Positions 18,670 to 28,919 of a stretch of DNA of 64,000 bases are shown piece after piece. This DNA comes from Sphingomonas sp. PAMC 26621 (GTDB lineage: Bacteria > Pseudomonadota > Alphaproteobacteria > Sphingomonadales > Sphingomonadaceae): the NCBI RefSeq assembly GCF_000251145.1, contig NZ_AIDW01000021.1, positions 176,942-240,941 on the forward strand, in the 5' to 3' direction. A model generated the notes under the pieces. The model searched no databases. It saw only the letters and a program-made list of their open reading frames with translations, and was not told the origin of the DNA. Numbering within the stretch: position 1 is the stretch's first letter; every line of letters begins with the position of its first letter. A program made the position numbers and the translations under genes.

Positions 18670-20021
18670 TTAGCGCAGACGTCCGCCCTTCAGCTTCGCC
18701 TTCTTGATCAGGTCACCATATTGGTGCGCAAGCAAGTGGCTCTGGATCTGCGTCACCGTGTCCATCGTCACGTTGACGACGATCAGCAGGCTCGTCCCGC
18801 CGAGGTAGAAGGGGATCGACAGCGCCGAAACCAGATACTCGGGCAGTAGGCAGATGATCGCGAGATAGCCCGCCCCGATCACGGTGATGCGCGTCAGCAC
18901 ATAATCGAAATAGGTCTCGGTGTTCTTGCCCGGACGGATGCCCGGGATGAACCCGCCATGCCGCTTCAGATTGTCCGCGGTCTCTTCCGGGTTGAATACG
19001 ACGGCGGTGTAGAAGAACGAGAAGAAGATGATCCCCGCACCGTACAGCAGCATGTAGGCGACGCTGCCATGCTGCAGATACTGGTTGAGCGTGATCACGA
19101 CCGAGCCCCACCACGTATCGCCCGACACGTTCTTACCCGCGAACTGCGTGATCGTCAGCGGCATCAGCAGCAACGACGATGCGAAGATCGGCGGGATGAC
19201 GCCCGCGGTGTTGATCTTGAGCGGCAGATGGCTGCGGTCCGACTGCATCCCGCGCTGGGTCTGGCGCTTGGGGTACTGGATGAGGATGCGGCGCTGCGCG
19301 CGCTCCATGAAGCAGATGAACAGGATGAGCCCCGCCACCGCGACGATGATCGCGACCAGCGTGAAGCCGGTGACGTTCCCGCCCCCGGTCCGTGCGGTCT
19401 GCGCGAGATTGAACAGCGTCGTCGGCAGGTTCGCGACGATACCCGCCATGATGATCAGCGACATGCCGTTGCCGATGCCGCGGCTGGTGATCTGCTCGCC
19501 GATCCACATCAGGAACATCGTACCGCCGACCAGGCGATGACCGATCCGATGATGAACAGCATGCCGGGATCGACCACCACGCCCTGGCTCTGGAAGCCGA
19601 GGCTGAGGAAATAGCCCTGGATGACGGTCAGCGCGACGGTCCCGAAGCGCGTGTACTGGTTCAGCCGCTTGCGCCCGCTCTCGCCTTCCTTCTTGATCGC
19701 GGCAAGCGTCGGCGACAGCGAGGTCGCGAGCTGCACCACGATCGAGGCGGTGATATACGGGGTAACCCCCAGCGCGATCAGACTGGCACGCTTGAGCGAA
19801 CCGCCCGAGAAAGCGTTGAAGAAGTCGAGCACGCCGCCATTGGTGCGGCTCGCCAGCGCAGCGAGCGCGGTCGGGTCGATCCCCGGCAGCGGGACGTAGC
19901 TGAGCAGGCGGAACACGATCAGCGCGCCGATGGTGAACCACAGCCGCTTCTTGAGGTCGGTCGCCTGCGCGAACTTCGACAGGCTGATGCTTGAGGCCAT
20001 TTTATCGGCTGCGGATGCCAT
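18670..20021 (-). CDS. secY: Protein translocase subunit SecY, apparent -1 frameshift
   Basis: The SecYEG channel subunit. The start is taken as the ATG at 20021 (MASAADKMASSISLSK, then LKKRLWFTIGALIVFRL). Frame one covers the first 160 residues up to FIIGSVIA. The rest (LVGGTMFLMWIGEQI through to KKAKLKGGRLR) is in the next frame, and together they span all ten helices. At 19533-19534 the sequence gives GCCTGGTC on the minus strand where GCCCTGGTC restores the frame: one C is missing from a run of three. SecY is indispensable, so this is almost surely a consensus error. Corrected length is 450 residues. It is preceded by an inverted repeat and rplO and followed by adk. Confidence 0.93.
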
Positions 20022-20139
20022 GCGGTTGATCGTCCTGGAATCGATATCGGCGGAAACAAAAACGGCGGGAAACGTTTTACCGCCCCGCCGCTTCATATAG
20101 TCATGGAGGCGCGCTTGCCTAGCCGTTGCAGTCCGCTAC

Positions 20140-20247
20140 CGCTTCCCCGGCGAAGGCCGGGGCCCAGTAGCGGACCGATCGAAGTTCGGGCGCACCCTCC
20201 ATTACCTCCATCACCACGCTTGGGCCCCGGCCTTCGCCGGGGAAGCG
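20140..20247. repeat. Perfect 27-bp inverted repeat inside the spc operon
   Basis: Arm 20140-20166 is the exact reverse complement of 20221-20247, with a 54-base spacer. The core is CCCCGGCGAAGGCCGGGG. It lies between rplO and secY, 22 bases past the rplO stop in the transcript sense, where these genes are usually packed tightly. Confidence 0.9.
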
Positions 20248-20268
20248 TTGATGGAAAACGCGAGCGAG

Positions 20269-20811
20269 TTACGCCTTGAACGACGCCTTGTGCGCCTGGC
20301 GCTCCTTGTACTTCACGCCCTTCTTGGCAGCGGCCTTCTCGTTTGCCGGCATGACGTAGATCACGTCGACCGAACCGCCAGCCTTCTCGACCGCTTCGAT
20401 CGCGCCCTTCGACGCGCCGGCAACCGTGAACTTGAGGACCGTGGTCAGCTCGCCCTTGCCGAGCAAACGGACGCCGTCCTTGCCACCGCGTGCGAGGCCA
20501 GCCGCCTTGAGCGCTTCGTGGTCGATCGAAGCGCCAGCCTCGATCTTGCCCGCGTCGACCGCCATCTGGATCGCACCGAGGTTTACCTCGGCATAATCCT
20601 TGGCGAAGATGTTGTTGAAGCCGCGCTTAGGCAGACGCATGTGAAGCGGCATCTGGCCGCCTTCGAAGCCGGCGATCGAAACGCCTTCACGGCTCTTCTG
20701 GCCCTTCTGGCCGCGGCCTGCGGTCTTGCCCTTGCCCGAACCGATACCACGGCCGACACGCATCTTGGATTTACGCGCGCCCTGATTGTCGCGGATTTCA
20801 TTGAGTTTCAT
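20269..20811 (-). CDS. rplO: 50S ribosomal protein L15
   Basis: 180 residues from the ATG at 20811 ([20 protein letters not shown]). The glycine- and basic-rich N-terminal stretch ([19 protein letters not shown]) and the [18 protein letters not shown] motif are typical. The last 30 residues ([16 protein letters not shown]) form an alphaproteobacterial extension. L15 is a late-assembly large-subunit protein. It sits between rpmD and secY, with a hairpin upstream and an inverted repeat downstream. Confidence 0.97.
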   Translation of the reverse strand: MKLNEIRDNQGARKSKMRVGRGIGSGKGKTAGRGQKGQKSREGVSIAGFEGGQMPLHMRLPKRGFNNIFAKDYAEVNLGAIQMAVDAGKIEAGASIDHEALKAAGLARGGKDGVRLLGKGELTTVLKFTVAGASKGAIEAVEKAGGSVDVIYVMPANEKAAAKKGVKYKERQAHKASFKA

Positions 20812-20853
20812 GAGTTGCACTCGCTTTCGCTTTTGTCGCGCTGATAAAAAGAA

Positions 20854-20876
20854 GAAGGGGGCCGTTAGCCCCCTTC
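20854..20876 (-). terminator. Terminator-like hairpin between rpmD and rplO
   Basis: A perfect 9-bp stem pairs 20854-20862 with 20868-20876, around a 5-base loop. On the minus strand it is followed by TTCTTCTTTTTATC. It has the form of an intrinsic terminator, yet it lies inside the spc operon, so it could attenuate or process the transcript. Confidence 0.6.
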
Positions 20877-20975
20877 CCCGCATTTGTCACTAGGCAAGCT
20901 GCAAAAGCGGCTGCCCAGAGATACCTGTTGTCGTGACGGATGCCACAGCGCCTGCTTTCACAGACGCTGCAAGCC

Positions 20976-21152
20976 TTACGCCTCGATCTTCACCATATGC
21001 GCGACCTTGCGGATCATCCCCCGGACTTCCGGGGTATCCTCGAGCTCGCGCGTCTTGTGCATCTTGTTGAGGCCGAGGCCGATCAGCGTTGCGCGCTGGT
21101 CGGCTTCGCGGCGGATCGGCGAACCGGTCTGCGTGATCTTGATGGTCGCCAT
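20976..21152 (-). CDS. rpmD: 50S ribosomal protein L30
   Basis: 58 residues, starting [20 protein letters not shown] and including [17 protein letters not shown] and the final MVKIEA. Length and motifs fit bacterial L30. Its ATG is 5 bases from the rpsE stop, so the genes are co-transcribed; rplO follows after 164 bases holding the hairpin at 20854. Confidence 0.95.
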   Translation of the reverse strand: MATIKITQTGSPIRREADQRATLIGLGLNKMHKTRELEDTPEVRGMIRKVAHMVKIEA

Positions 21153-21157
21153 CGATA

Positions 21158-21883
21158 TTACTCCGCGATCGCTTCGGCCTGGGCCTCTGCGACGTCCTTG
21201 TCCGCGCCACCACGGCCGAGCAGGTCCGCAATCTTCTTGCCGCGACGCTGCGCAACCGCCTTCGGGCTGACCTGTGCGGTCAGCGACTCGAAGGTCGCGC
21301 GGATCATGTTGTAGGGGTTCGACGTGCCGACCGACTTGGTCACCACGTCCGCGACGCCGAGCGCCTCGAACACGGCGCGCATCGGGCCGCCCGCGATGAT
21401 GCCGGTGCCGGGAGGCGCCGAGCGCAGCGTGACGAGGCCGGCACCGAAGTGACCGCGACCGTCATGATGCAGCGTACGACCTTCCTTGAGCGGAACGCGA
21501 ACCATCGCCTTCTTGGCGGCAGCCGTCGCCTTGGAGATGGCTTCCGGCACTTCGCGTGCCTTGCCATGACCGAAGCCGACACGCCCCTTGCCGTCGCCTA
21601 CGACGACCAGCGCTGCGAAGCCGAAGCGCTTACCGCCCTTGACCGTCTTCGAGACGCGGTTGATGTGAACCAGCTTCTCGATCAGCTCTTCGCCACCATC
21701 GTCCGAACCCGGACGACCGCCGCGATTGTCGCGACCGCCGCGACTGTCACGGCCACCCCGGTTGGGGCCACCGCCGCCAGGACCGGTGCGACCACGACCA
21801 CCACGGGGCCCGCGGCCCTGCGGTGCATCGTTCGGCGTCGTTGCCGGTGCGGCGATCTCGCCGGTGTTGATCTCATCCGCCAT
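21158..21883 (-). CDS. rpsE: 30S ribosomal protein S5 with RGG-rich N-terminal extension
   Basis: 241 residues, longer than the usual 165-170. Residues 1-20 are acidic or alanine-rich. Residues 22-60 are a low-complexity stretch of arginine and glycine ([16 protein letters not shown], then repeated RGGRD/RGGR). The normal S5 double-stranded RNA-binding domain then starts at [20 protein letters not shown], and the C-terminal domain has [20 protein letters not shown]5 guards decoding accuracy on the small-subunit back. Overlong glycine/arginine heads occur in some sphingomonads; their function is unknown. rplR is upstream with a 3-base gap. Confidence 0.96.
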   Translation of the reverse strand: MADEINTGEIAAPATTPNDAPQGRGPRGGRGRTGPGGGGPNRGGRDSRGGRDNRGGRPGSDDGGEELIEKLVHINRVSKTVKGGKRFGFAALVVVGDGKGRVGFGHGKAREVPEAISKATAAAKKAMVRVPLKEGRTLHHDGRGHFGAGLVTLRSAPPGTGIIAGGPMRAVFEALGVADVVTKSVGTSNPYNMIRATFESLTAQVSPKAVAQRRGKKIADLLGRGGADKDVAEAQAEAIAE

Positions 21884-21886
21884 GTC

Positions 21887-22245
21887 TTAGAACTCCAATC
21901 CGGCTTCGCGCGCGGCTTGCGCCAGCGCCTTGACGCGGCCGTGGAACAGGAAGCCGCCACGGTCGAAGACGACCTGCGTCACGCCGGCTGCCTTGGCTGC
22001 CTCGGCGACACGCGTGCGACACCGATCGCTGCATCGACATTGGCCCCGGTCGTGTCGCGCACGTCCTTTTCCAGCGTCGAGGCAGCGGCAACGGTCACGC
22101 CCTTGGCGTCGTCGATGATCTGCGCATAGATGTGACGACCCGAACGGTGGATCGACAGCCGCGGACGGCCCGTTCCACGCGCACGGAGCGCGGTGCGATT
22201 GCGGCGGCGCCGCTTCTCGAAGAGAGACATACCCTTGGTCGACAT
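21887..22245 (-). CDS. rplR: 50S ribosomal protein L18, apparent -1 frameshift
   Basis: The first 78 codons read well ([52 protein letters not shown]). After AAIGVA the frame goes wrong. In the next frame the classic ending appears ([20 protein letters not shown], then [20 protein letters not shown] and a final F), stopping at 21887. One base is missing between 22015 and 22016. L18 is essential and binds 5S rRNA, so a consensus error is the best explanation. The corrected protein has 119 residues. The ATG overlaps the rplF stop by one base (TAATG). Confidence 0.93.
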
Positions 22246-22778
22246 TACTTCTTTTTCCCTTCCTTGCGGAAGATGAACTCGCCGTCGTACTTGATGCCCT
22301 TGCCCTTGTACGGCTCGGGCTTACGCCACTGGCGAATTTCCGCGGCCAGCTGGCCGACCTTCTGCTTGTCCGTGCCCGAGATCTCGATCGTCGTGTTGTC
22401 GGGGGTCTTGACCTCGATCCCCTCCGGCACGTTGATGTTGACGTCGTGGCTGTAGCCGAGCTTCAGGTTCAGATTGCGACCCTGGGCCGCGGCACGATAA
22501 CCAACGCCGTTGATCAGCAGCTTCTTGGTGAAGCCGTCCGACACGCCGGTGATCAGGTTCTGAACCATGGTACGCTGCATGCCCCAGAAGGCACGAGCGC
22601 GCTTGGTCTCGTTCGCCGGGACGACGGAAATGCCGCCGTCCTCGAGCGTGTAGCTGATCTCGTCGCGCAGCGGCATCGCCAGGGTGCCCTTGGGGCCCTT
22701 CACGCTGATCTGCCCGCCGTCGATCGTCGCAGAGACGCCGGCGGGAACGGTGATCGGCTTTTTACCGATGCGGCTCAT
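22245..22778 (-). CDS. rplF: 50S ribosomal protein L6
   Basis: 177 residues, starting [20 protein letters not shown]. Two related RNA-binding halves are visible, and the C-terminal signature [20 protein letters not shown] lies near the end. L6 supports the base of the factor-binding stalk. Its start overlaps the stop of rpsH and its stop overlaps the rplR start, typical tight spc-operon packing. Confidence 0.98.
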   Translation of the reverse strand: MSRIGKKPITVPAGVSATIDGGQISVKGPKGTLAMPLRDEISYTLEDGGISVVPANETKRARAFWGMQRTMVQNLITGVSDGFTKKLLINGVGYRAAAQGRNLNLKLGYSHDVNINVPEGIEVKTPDNTTIEISGTDKQKVGQLAAEIRQWRKPEPYKGKGIKYDGEFIFRKEGKKK

Positions 22779-23173
22779 CAGAACACCTCCGCGAGGACTT
22801 CGCCGCCGACGTTCTGCTCACGCGCTTCCGCGTCGGACAGAACACCCTTGGGGGTGGAAACGATCGTGATGCCGAGGCCGTTCATGATGCGCGGCAATTC
22901 GGTCGAACCCGAATAGACGCGACGACCGGGCTTGGACACACGGGCAACGTGCTTGATCGCGGGCTGGCCCTCGAAATACTTCAGCTCGATGCGGATGCCG
23001 GCCGCGGGGCCCATCTGCTCTTCGCTATAGCCACGGATGTAGCCTTCGCGCTGGAGCACGTCGAGAACGCGGGTCCGCAGCTTGGAGCCCGGCGTCAGGA
23101 CGGAGTCCTTGCGCGCGCGCTGGCCGTTACGGATGCGGGTGAGCATATCACCCAGGGGATCGGTCAATGCCAT
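22778..23173 (-). CDS. rpsH: 30S ribosomal protein S8
   Basis: 131 residues ([20 protein letters not shown]). It ends with the S8 signature [20 protein letters not shown] followed by VLAEVF. S8 binds central-domain 16S rRNA. In E. coli it also represses the spc operon at rplE; whether the same site exists here was not resolved by eye. 10 bases separate it from rpsN. Confidence 0.98.
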   Translation of the reverse strand: MALTDPLGDMLTRIRNGQRARKDSVLTPGSKLRTRVLDVLQREGYIRGYSEEQMGPAAGIRIELKYFEGQPAIKHVARVSKPGRRVYSGSTELPRIMNGLGITIVSTPKGVLSDAEAREQNVGGEVLAEVF

Positions 23174-23183
23174 CTCGTGATCC

Positions 23184-23489
23184 TTACCAGCTCGACTTCG
23201 TAACGCCCGGGATCAGGCCCTTGTTGGCCAGATCGCGCAGCTGAATACGGCAGAGGCGGAACTTACGATAATATGCGCGCGGACGACCCGTCAGCTCGCA
23301 GCGGTTGCGGATGCGCGTCGGGTTCCCGTTGCGGGGAATCTCGGCCATCTTCAGGCGGGCTTCGATCCGCTCGCCGTCGCTCAGCGTGCTGTCGGCAGCG
23401 ATTGCCTTCAGCGCGGCGTACTTGGGCGCGTACTTCTTGACGAGCATCTTGCGACGCTCGTTCTTGTTCACCGAACTTACCTTGGCCAT
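23184..23489 (-). CDS. rpsN: 30S ribosomal protein S14 (zinc-independent form)
   Basis: 101 residues, the long form: [20 protein letters not shown] at the start and [20 protein letters not shown] near the end, without the paired CxxC of the short zinc form. It belongs to the small-subunit head. It is 1 base from the rplE stop. Confidence 0.98.
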   Translation of the reverse strand: MAKVSSVNKNERRKMLVKKYAPKYAALKAIAADSTLSDGERIEARLKMAEIPRNGNPTRIRNRCELTGRPRAYYRKFRLCRIQLRDLANKGLIPGVTKSSW

Positions 23490-23490
23490 C

Positions 23491-24093
23491 TTATGCCGCC
23501 TTCTTCTGGTCGTCAGCAGACTCTGAGCCAGTCACTTCTGGCGGGAACGGGAAGCCGAACAGACGGAGCAACTCGCGCGCCTCGTCGTCGGTCTTCGCGC
23601 TGGTCGTGACGATCACGTCGAGACCGCGGACCTTGTCGATCTTGTCGTAGCTGATTTCCGGGAAAACCAGCTGCTCCTTCAGGCCGCAGGCATAGTTGCC
23701 GCGTCCGTCGAACGACTTGGGGTTGAGCCCGCGAAAATCGCGAACGCGCGGGAGCGCGATCGTGATGAAGCGGTCGAGGAATTCGTACATCCGCTCACGG
23801 CGAAGCGTGACCTTGACGCCGATCGGCATGCCCTCACGCAGCTTGAACTGCGCGATCGACTTCTTGGCCTTGGTCACGACGGGACGCTGCCCTGCGATCA
23901 ATTCCATTTCGCCGAAAGCCTGGTCGACCTTCTTCTTGTCCTGCGTCGCCTCGCCAACGCCCATGTTGAGCGTGATCTTCTCGATGCGCGGGACTTCCAT
24001 CGCGTTCTTGTAGCCGAACTTCTCGGTCATCGCTGCGATGACCTTGTCGTCGTAAATGCCCTTCATGCGGGGCTTGGTAGCTGCATCAGCCAT
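23491..24093 (-). CDS. rplE: 50S ribosomal protein L5
   Basis: 200 residues from the ATG at 24093 ([20 protein letters not shown]), which overlaps the rplX stop. It has [17 protein letters not shown], then [20 protein letters not shown] and the later [19 protein letters not shown]. The C-terminus is extended past the usual 180 by a tail ([17 protein letters not shown]). L5 contacts 5S rRNA and the P-site tRNA. The open frame extends upstream without homology. Confidence 0.97.
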   Translation of the reverse strand: MADAATKPRMKGIYDDKVIAAMTEKFGYKNAMEVPRIEKITLNMGVGEATQDKKKVDQAFGEMELIAGQRPVVTKAKKSIAQFKLREGMPIGVKVTLRRERMYEFLDRFITIALPRVRDFRGLNPKSFDGRGNYACGLKEQLVFPEISYDKIDKVRGLDVIVTTSAKTDDEARELLRLFGFPFPPEVTGSESADDQKKAA

Positions 24094-24403
24094 CGATCTT
24101 GTCTCCGGTCTTGACCGCAACACGAACCTTCTTGCCGTCCTGGGTCTCGAAACGAACGCGCGTCGGCTTGCCGTCGGCGGTCACGTGCGCGACCTTCGAA
24201 ACGTGCATCGGCGCTTCGCTTCGCATCAGGCCGCCCTGCGGGTCACCCTGGCTCGGCTTGGTGTGGCGAACGGCGATGTTCACGCCGGACACGACGACCT
24301 TGCCGTCCTTCGGCATTGCCATCGTGACGTCACCGGTCTTGCCCTTGTCCTTGCCGGACAGGACGATGACGCGGTCGCCTTTCTTGATACGTGCAGTGGC
24401 CAT
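24086..24403 (-). CDS. rplX: 50S ribosomal protein L24
   Basis: 105 residues with the KOW motif near the start ([20 protein letters not shown]). It initiates large-subunit assembly. It overlaps rplE by 8 bases at its end and rplN by 1 base at its start, so translation is probably coupled. Confidence 0.97.
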   Translation of the reverse strand: MATARIKKGDRVIVLSGKDKGKTGDVTMAMPKDGKVVVSGVNIAVRHTKPSQGDPQGGLMRSEAPMHVSKVAHVTADGKPTRVRFETQDGKKVRVAVKTGDKIDG

Positions 24404-24771
24404 TACAGCACCTCCGGCGCAAGGCTGATGATCTTCATGTGCTTCTTGCCGCGAAGCTCACGCACGACTGGGCCGAAGATACGGGTGCCGATCGGCTCCT
24501 CGTTCTTGTTGACCAGCACAGCCGCATTCGAATCGAAGCGGATCACGGTGCCATCGGCGCGGCGAATGTCCTTCGCCGTACGCACGATGACGGCACGGTG
24601 CACGTCGCCCTTCTTCACGCGGCCGCGCGGTGCGGCCTCCTTCACGCTGACGACGATGATGTCGCCAACGCCTGCAACACGACGCTTGGAACCCCCAAGC
24701 ACCTTGATGCACATAACCCGCTTCGCGCCGCTGTTGTCAGCGACCTCGAGATTGGATTGCATCTGGATCAT
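24403..24771 (-). CDS. rplN: 50S ribosomal protein L14
   Basis: 122 residues, the exact family length, starting [20 protein letters not shown] and with [21 protein letters not shown]14 lies at the subunit interface. 65 bases separate it from rpsQ upstream. Confidence 0.98.
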   Translation of the reverse strand: MIQMQSNLEVADNSGAKRVMCIKVLGGSKRRVAGVGDIIVVSVKEAAPRGRVKKGDVHRAVIVRTAKDIRRADGTVIRFDSNAAVLVNKNEEPIGTRIFGPVVRELRGKKHMKIISLAPEVL

Positions 24772-24836
24772 TGGATCCGCTTCCTTCTCATCTGGGGCCG
24801 ATACCGACCGGTCCCCGCCTCAATAAACGTTGACGC

Positions 24837-25109
24837 TTACGCGTCGACGTCAACTCGTTGCGGCGTCGCATGGGCGTTGACCCGCTCGATCACCTTCCAC
24901 GTCTTCAACTTGGAAATCGGCGCGGTCTCTTCGATCCGCACGATCTCGCCAAGCTTGAACTCGTTGCCCTCGTCATGGGCGTGGTACTTTTTGGTCCGAC
25001 GAATGATCTTGCCGTAGAGCGCATGCTTGACCTTGCGCTCCACGTTCACGACCACCGTCTTGTCGCCCTTGTCGGAGACGATCAGCCCCGTCAGCACGCG
25101 CTTTGGCAT
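24837..25109 (-). CDS. rpsQ: 30S ribosomal protein S17
   Basis: 90 residues from the ATG at 25109 ([20 protein letters not shown]). OB-fold signatures [20 protein letters not shown] and [20 protein letters not shown] are clear. The longer upstream frame has no homology. It lies 10 bases after rpmC. Confidence 0.97.
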   Translation of the reverse strand: MPKRVLTGLIVSDKGDKTVVVNVERKVKHALYGKIIRRTKKYHAHDEGNEFKLGEIVRIEETAPISKLKTWKVIERVNAHATPQRVDVDA

Positions 25110-25119
25110 GTCTAAATCC

Positions 25120-25326
25120 TTACTTTGCCGCAGTGTCGCGCGAACGCGCGGTCTGCAGGGTCTTGATGCGAGCAATGTCGCGACGGACTTCACGAACCCG
25201 GCTCGGCTTTTCGAGCTGATTGGTCGCGGCCTGGAAGCGGAGGTTGAACGCCTCGCGCTTCAGGTTGCCGAGTTCTTCACCCAGCTGGTCCTCGGACTTC
25301 GCCTTGAGGTCGTCGATGCGGGCCAT
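25120..25326 (-). CDS. rpmC: 50S ribosomal protein L29
   Basis: 68 residues from the ATG at 25326 ([20 protein letters not shown]). It has the two-helix L29 pattern, [20 protein letters not shown] then [15 protein letters not shown]. It sits near the exit tunnel where the signal recognition particle and trigger factor dock. One base from the rplP stop. Confidence 0.96.
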   Translation of the reverse strand: MARIDDLKAKSEDQLGEELGNLKREAFNLRFQAATNQLEKPSRVREVRRDIARIKTLQTARSRDTAAK

Positions 25327-25327
25327 C

Positions 25328-25762
25328 TTATGCAACTCCCAGATGCGAGGTGTCGCCGAGACGGGCAACGACCTTCACCTTGATCGGCAGCTTCATCGCT
25401 GCGCGGCTGAACGCCATAGCGGCAATGTCACCCGGAACGCCATCCAGTTCGAACAGGATGCGGCCTGGCTTGACGCGGGCTGCCCAATATTCCGGCGAAC
25501 CCTTGCCCTTACCCATGCGGACTTCGGCAGGCTTGCCCGAGACGGGAACGTCAGGGAAAACGCGGATCCACAAACGGCCCTGGCGCTTGATGTGACGCGT
25601 GATCGCACGGCGAGCCGCCTCGATCTGGCGTGCGGTGAGACGATCCGGCTCCATCGCCTTCAGGCCATACGACCCGAAGTTGAGCGTGGTGCCACCCTTG
25701 GCGTCACCATGGATGCGGCCCTTGAAGGCCTTGCGGAACTTGGTCTTTTTCGGTTGCAGCAT
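25328..25762 (-). CDS. rplP: 50S ribosomal protein L16
   Basis: 144 residues ([20 protein letters not shown]). Family signatures include [20 protein letters not shown] and [21 protein letters not shown]16 organises the A-site region. The conserved arginine region targeted by the hydroxylase YcfD in other bacteria (PxGKGxG) is present. 10 bases from rpsC. Confidence 0.98.
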   Translation of the reverse strand: MLQPKKTKFRKAFKGRIHGDAKGGTTLNFGSYGLKAMEPDRLTARQIEAARRAITRHIKRQGRLWIRVFPDVPVSGKPAEVRMGKGKGSPEYWAARVKPGRILFELDGVPGDIAAMAFSRAAMKLPIKVKVVARLGDTSHLGVA

Positions 25763-25772
25763 GATCTATTCC

Positions 25773-26474
25773 TTAGCGGCGCGGATCAGGCCGGACGCCG
25801 GAAGTCTGCGCTTCCATCATCAGCCGGTCGGTCGCCATCGGGTCATGACCCAGGATTTCGCCCTTGAAGATCCAGACCTTCACGCCGCACACGCCATATG
25901 CGGTGTGTGCCTGCGCTTCGGCGTAATCAACGTTTGCGCGCAGCGTGTGGAGCGGAACGCGACCTTCGCGATACCATTCCGACCGTGCGATCTCGGCGCC
26001 GCCAAGACGGCCCCCGCAGTTGATCCGGATGCCTTCGGCACCGAGCCGCATCGCCGACTGAACCGCACGCTTCATAGCGCGACGGAAAGCGATACGACGC
26101 TCGAGCTGATCGGCAATGCCCTGGGCGACGAGCTTGCTGTCGACTTCCGGCTTGCGGATCTCGACGATGTTCAGGCTGACATCCGAAGAGGTCATCGCAC
26201 CGAGGGTACGACGCAGCTTCTCGATGTCCGCACCCTTCTTGCCGATGATCACGCCGGGGCGTGCGGCAAAGATCGAAACGCGGCACAGCTTGGCCGGACG
26301 GTCGATCACCACCTTGGAGATCGCGGCCTGGGGCAGCGTCTTCATGATGTAAGTGCGCATCTTGAGGTCTTCGAGGAGAAGACGACCGTAGTCGGCGCCT
26401 TCGGCGTACCAACGGCTGTCCCAGGTGCGGTTGATCTGCAGGCGCAGACCGATCGGGTTCGATTTCTGACCCAT
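25773..26474 (-). CDS. rpsC: 30S ribosomal protein S3
   Basis: 233 residues ([20 protein letters not shown]). The KH domain has [18 protein letters not shown], and the C-terminal half has ISCGGRLGG-like sequence ([18 protein letters not shown]). S3 forms the mRNA entry site and helicase. Its ATG overlaps the rplV stop by one base. Confidence 0.98.
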   Translation of the reverse strand: MGQKSNPIGLRLQINRTWDSRWYAEGADYGRLLLEDLKMRTYIMKTLPQAAISKVVIDRPAKLCRVSIFAARPGVIIGKKGADIEKLRRTLGAMTSSDVSLNIVEIRKPEVDSKLVAQGIADQLERRIAFRRAMKRAVQSAMRLGAEGIRINCGGRLGGAEIARSEWYREGRVPLHTLRANVDYAEAQAHTAYGVCGVKVWIFKGEILGHDPMATDRLMMEAQTSGVRPDPRR

Positions 26475-26851
26475 TATGCTTCTTCCTGCTCGCGCACGAC
26501 GATGCGCAGACGGCTGAACGGCTTGAGGATGCGCGTCGACTTGCCGCGACCGCGGGTCGCGAAACGCTTCATCACGATCGACTTGCCGACCGAAGCCTCT
26601 GCGACGACGAGTGCGTCGACGTCGAGGTTATGGTTGTTCTCGGCGTTGGCGATGGCCGAAGCGAGCACCTTGCGCGCGTCGACGGCCATACCCTTGGTCG
26701 AGAACTGCAGGATGTTCATCGCATCGCCGACCTTCTTGCCGCGGATGAGCGCTGCAACCAGACCGAGCTTCTGCGCCGAACCACGAATCTGCGTGCCGAC
26801 CGACAGCGCCTCGTTGTCCGCCACGCGGCGGGGAGCTTTTGCCTTAGACAT
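26474..26851 (-). CDS. rplV: 50S ribosomal protein L22
   Basis: 125 residues. The tunnel-lining loop region near [20 protein letters not shown] is conserved, preceded by [20 protein letters not shown]. The N-terminal ten residues ([10 protein letters not shown]) are an alphaproteobacterial addition. Macrolide-relevant residues cannot be judged without alignment. It overlaps rpsS and rpsC by one base each. Confidence 0.97.
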   Translation of the reverse strand: MSKAKAPRRVADNEALSVGTQIRGSAQKLGLVAALIRGKKVGDAMNILQFSTKGMAVDARKVLASAIANAENNHNLDVDALVVAEASVGKSIVMKRFATRGRGKSTRILKPFSRLRIVVREQEEA

Positions 26852-27126
26852 CAGCGCTTGCCCTTCTTGTCCGCGGCATGGCCGGGGAAATAGCGGGTGG
26901 GCGCGAACTCGCCGAGCTTCATGCCCACCATGTCCTCGTTGACCGAAACCGGCACGAACTTGCGGCCGTTATAGACGCTGAACGTGAGGCCGACGAACTG
27001 CGGCAGGATCGTCGAGCGGCGCGACCAGGTCTTGATCGCACCACGCGCGTTGGTTTCCTGCGCGGTTTCTGCCTTCTTCAGCAGATGGAGATCCACGAAG
27101 GGACCCTTCCAGACTGAGCGAGCCAT
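26851..27126 (-). CDS. rpsS: 30S ribosomal protein S19
   Basis: 91 residues ([20 protein letters not shown]), with [20 protein letters not shown] and [20 protein letters not shown]. It lies on the small-subunit head beside S13. One base from rplB. Confidence 0.98.
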   Translation of the reverse strand: MARSVWKGPFVDLHLLKKAETAQETNARGAIKTWSRRSTILPQFVGLTFSVYNGRKFVPVSVNEDMVGMKLGEFAPTRYFPGHAADKKGKR

Positions 27127-27127
27127 C

Positions 27128-27982
27128 TTAGCCCTTCCTCTTCGTCGAATGACGCGAACGGATGATCATCTTATCCGTCGACTTGTTATGACGGGTGCGC
27201 GCACCCTTCGTCGGCTTGCCCCAAGGGGTGACCGGATGACGGCCACCCGAGGTGCGGCCTTCACCACCGCCGTGCGGATGGTCGACCGGGTTCTTGGCGA
27301 CACCACGCGTCAGCGGGCGGATGCCCAACCAGCGGTTACGACCGGCCTTCGCCAGATTGGTGTTGCCGTTGTCCGGGTTCGACACCGCACCGACCGTCGC
27401 CATGCAATTGGCGTGGAGGTAGCGCTGCTCGCCCGAGTTGAGGCGGACCATGACCATGCCCTTGTCGCGACCGACGACCTGCACGTACGTGCCTGCCGAC
27501 CGTGCGAGCTGACCGCCCTTGCCCGGCTTCATCTCGACGTTGTGGACGATCGTGCCAACCGGCATCTGGCCCAGTTCCATCGCGTTGCCCGGCTTAACGT
27601 CGGTCTTCTTGTCGGCGATGACCTTGTCACCAACCGCAAGGCGCTGCGGCGCGATGATGTACGCAACGTTTTCCTTGCCATCGGCGGTCTGACCATAATT
27701 GATCAGCGCGATGAACGCAGTCCGGTTGGGATCATACTCGATCCGCTCGACCACGCCATCGACGCCCCAGTTACGGCGCTTGAAGTCGATGATGCGGTAG
27801 CGCTGCTTGTGACCGCCGGCGATGCCACGCGAGGTCACATGGCCCTTGTTGTTGCGCCCACCGGTCTTGCGCTTGCCTTCGGTCAGCGCCTTGACGGGGC
27901 CGCCCTTGTGCAACGCCGAACGGTCGACGAGGATGAGCCCGCGTTGGCCGGGGCTGGTCGGATTATAATGCTTCAGTGCCAT
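27128..27982 (-). CDS. rplB: 50S ribosomal protein L2
   Basis: 284 residues, close to the usual 275-280. The RNA-binding core has [20 protein letters not shown] and the C-terminal signature region [20 protein letters not shown] with the peptidyl-transferase-associated histidine. L2 is required for peptidyl transfer and subunit joining. It is 4 bases from rplW. Confidence 0.98.
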   Translation of the reverse strand: MALKHYNPTSPGQRGLILVDRSALHKGGPVKALTEGKRKTGGRNNKGHVTSRGIAGGHKQRYRIIDFKRRNWGVDGVVERIEYDPNRTAFIALINYGQTADGKENVAYIIAPQRLAVGDKVIADKKTDVKPGNAMELGQMPVGTIVHNVEMKPGKGGQLARSAGTYVQVVGRDKGMVMVRLNSGEQRYLHANCMATVGAVSNPDNGNTNLAKAGRNRWLGIRPLTRGVAKNPVDHPHGGGEGRTSGGRHPVTPWGKPTKGARTRHNKSTDKMIIRSRHSTKRKG

Positions 27983-27986
27983 CGGA

Positions 27987-28298
27987 TCAGATCCCCGTCG
28001 TCACGTCGATGGACTGACCGTCCTTCAACGTCACGATCGCCTTCTTGATGTCGGAGCGCTTGTAAGGAGCACCCTTCCACTTCTTGGTCTTGCCCTTCTG
28101 GACGATCGTGTTGACCCCCAGAACGGTCACGTCGAACAATGCCTCGATCGCAGCCTTGATCTGCGGCTTCGTGGCTTCGTTGGTGACCTTGAACACGACC
28201 GCGTTATGCTCGCTGAGCAACGTGGCCTTCTCGGTGATGTGCGGTGCGACGATCACGTCATAATGACGCGCGTCGATCGCTGCTTTCTGCTTAGCCAT
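27987..28298 (-). CDS. rplW: 50S ribosomal protein L23
   Basis: 103 residues ([20 protein letters not shown]). It contains [20 protein letters not shown] and the conserved loop [21 protein letters not shown]23 is the main docking point for trigger factor and SRP at the tunnel exit. It overlaps rplD by 8 bases. Confidence 0.97.
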   Translation of the reverse strand: MAKQKAAIDARHYDVIVAPHITEKATLLSEHNAVVFKVTNEATKPQIKAAIEALFDVTVLGVNTIVQKGKTKKWKGAPYKRSDIKKAIVTLKDGQSIDVTTGI

Positions 28299-28917
28299 TG
28301 AAGCGCGCCTCCAGCTTCTCGACGGCAGCGCGGGTCAGGACCAGCGTGTCGTGCTTCAGGATGTCGTACACATTGGCGCCGGCGGCCGGCATCACGTTGA
28401 TCGTGTGCAGGTTGCCCGCGGCCAGTGCGAAGCTCGTGTCGACCATGTCGCCGTCGATCACGAGTGCGGTCTTGCCGGCACCGATGTTCGACCAGCTGCC
28501 GATGAGCGTCTTGGTCTTGTTCGCCTCGACAGCGAGGCTGTCCATGACGACCAGCGTGCCAGCCTGCGCATGGCTCGAAAGCGCCATCTTCAGACCGAGC
28601 GCACGAACCTTCTTGTTCAGGCCCGGGTTGAAGTCGCGGGTCCGCTGACCGTGCGCCTTACCACCACCGACGAAGATCGGCGCGCGGCGATCGCCGTGAC
28701 GCGCCGTACCGCCGCCCTTCTGGCGACCGAACTTCTTGCCGGTGCGAGCAACGTCGGAACGCTCGCGCGTGCCGCTTGCGGTCGCACGACGCTTCTCGAG
28801 CTGCCAGGTGACGACGCGGTGCAGGATGTCGGCGCGCGGATCGAGGCCGAAGACCTCGTCGTTGAGCTCGACTTCCGTGCCGGCTGCGCCGTCGAAAGAC
28901 TGAGAGGTAACCTTCAT
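28291..28917 (-). CDS. rplD: 50S ribosomal protein L4
   Basis: 208 residues ([20 protein letters not shown]). The long extended loop reaching the tunnel is recognisable at [20 protein letters not shown] and [20 protein letters not shown]. In E. coli L4 represses the S10 operon through its leader; a structured gap between rpsJ and rplC here could serve a similar purpose (inference). It is 2 bases from rplC. Confidence 0.97.
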   Translation of the reverse strand: MKVTSQSFDGAAGTEVELNDEVFGLDPRADILHRVVTWQLEKRRATASGTRERSDVARTGKKFGRQKGGGTARHGDRRAPIFVGGGKAHGQRTRDFNPGLNKKVRALGLKMALSSHAQAGTLVVMDSLAVEANKTKTLIGSWSNIGAGKTALVIDGDMVDTSFALAAGNLHTINVMPAAGANVYDILKHDTLVLTRAAVEKLEARFNG

Positions 28918-28919
28918 GA

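Noticed and set aside
26450..26470. GTTCGA-type motif that might mark a tRNA
   Set aside because: Lies in the rpsC start region and has no partner stems.
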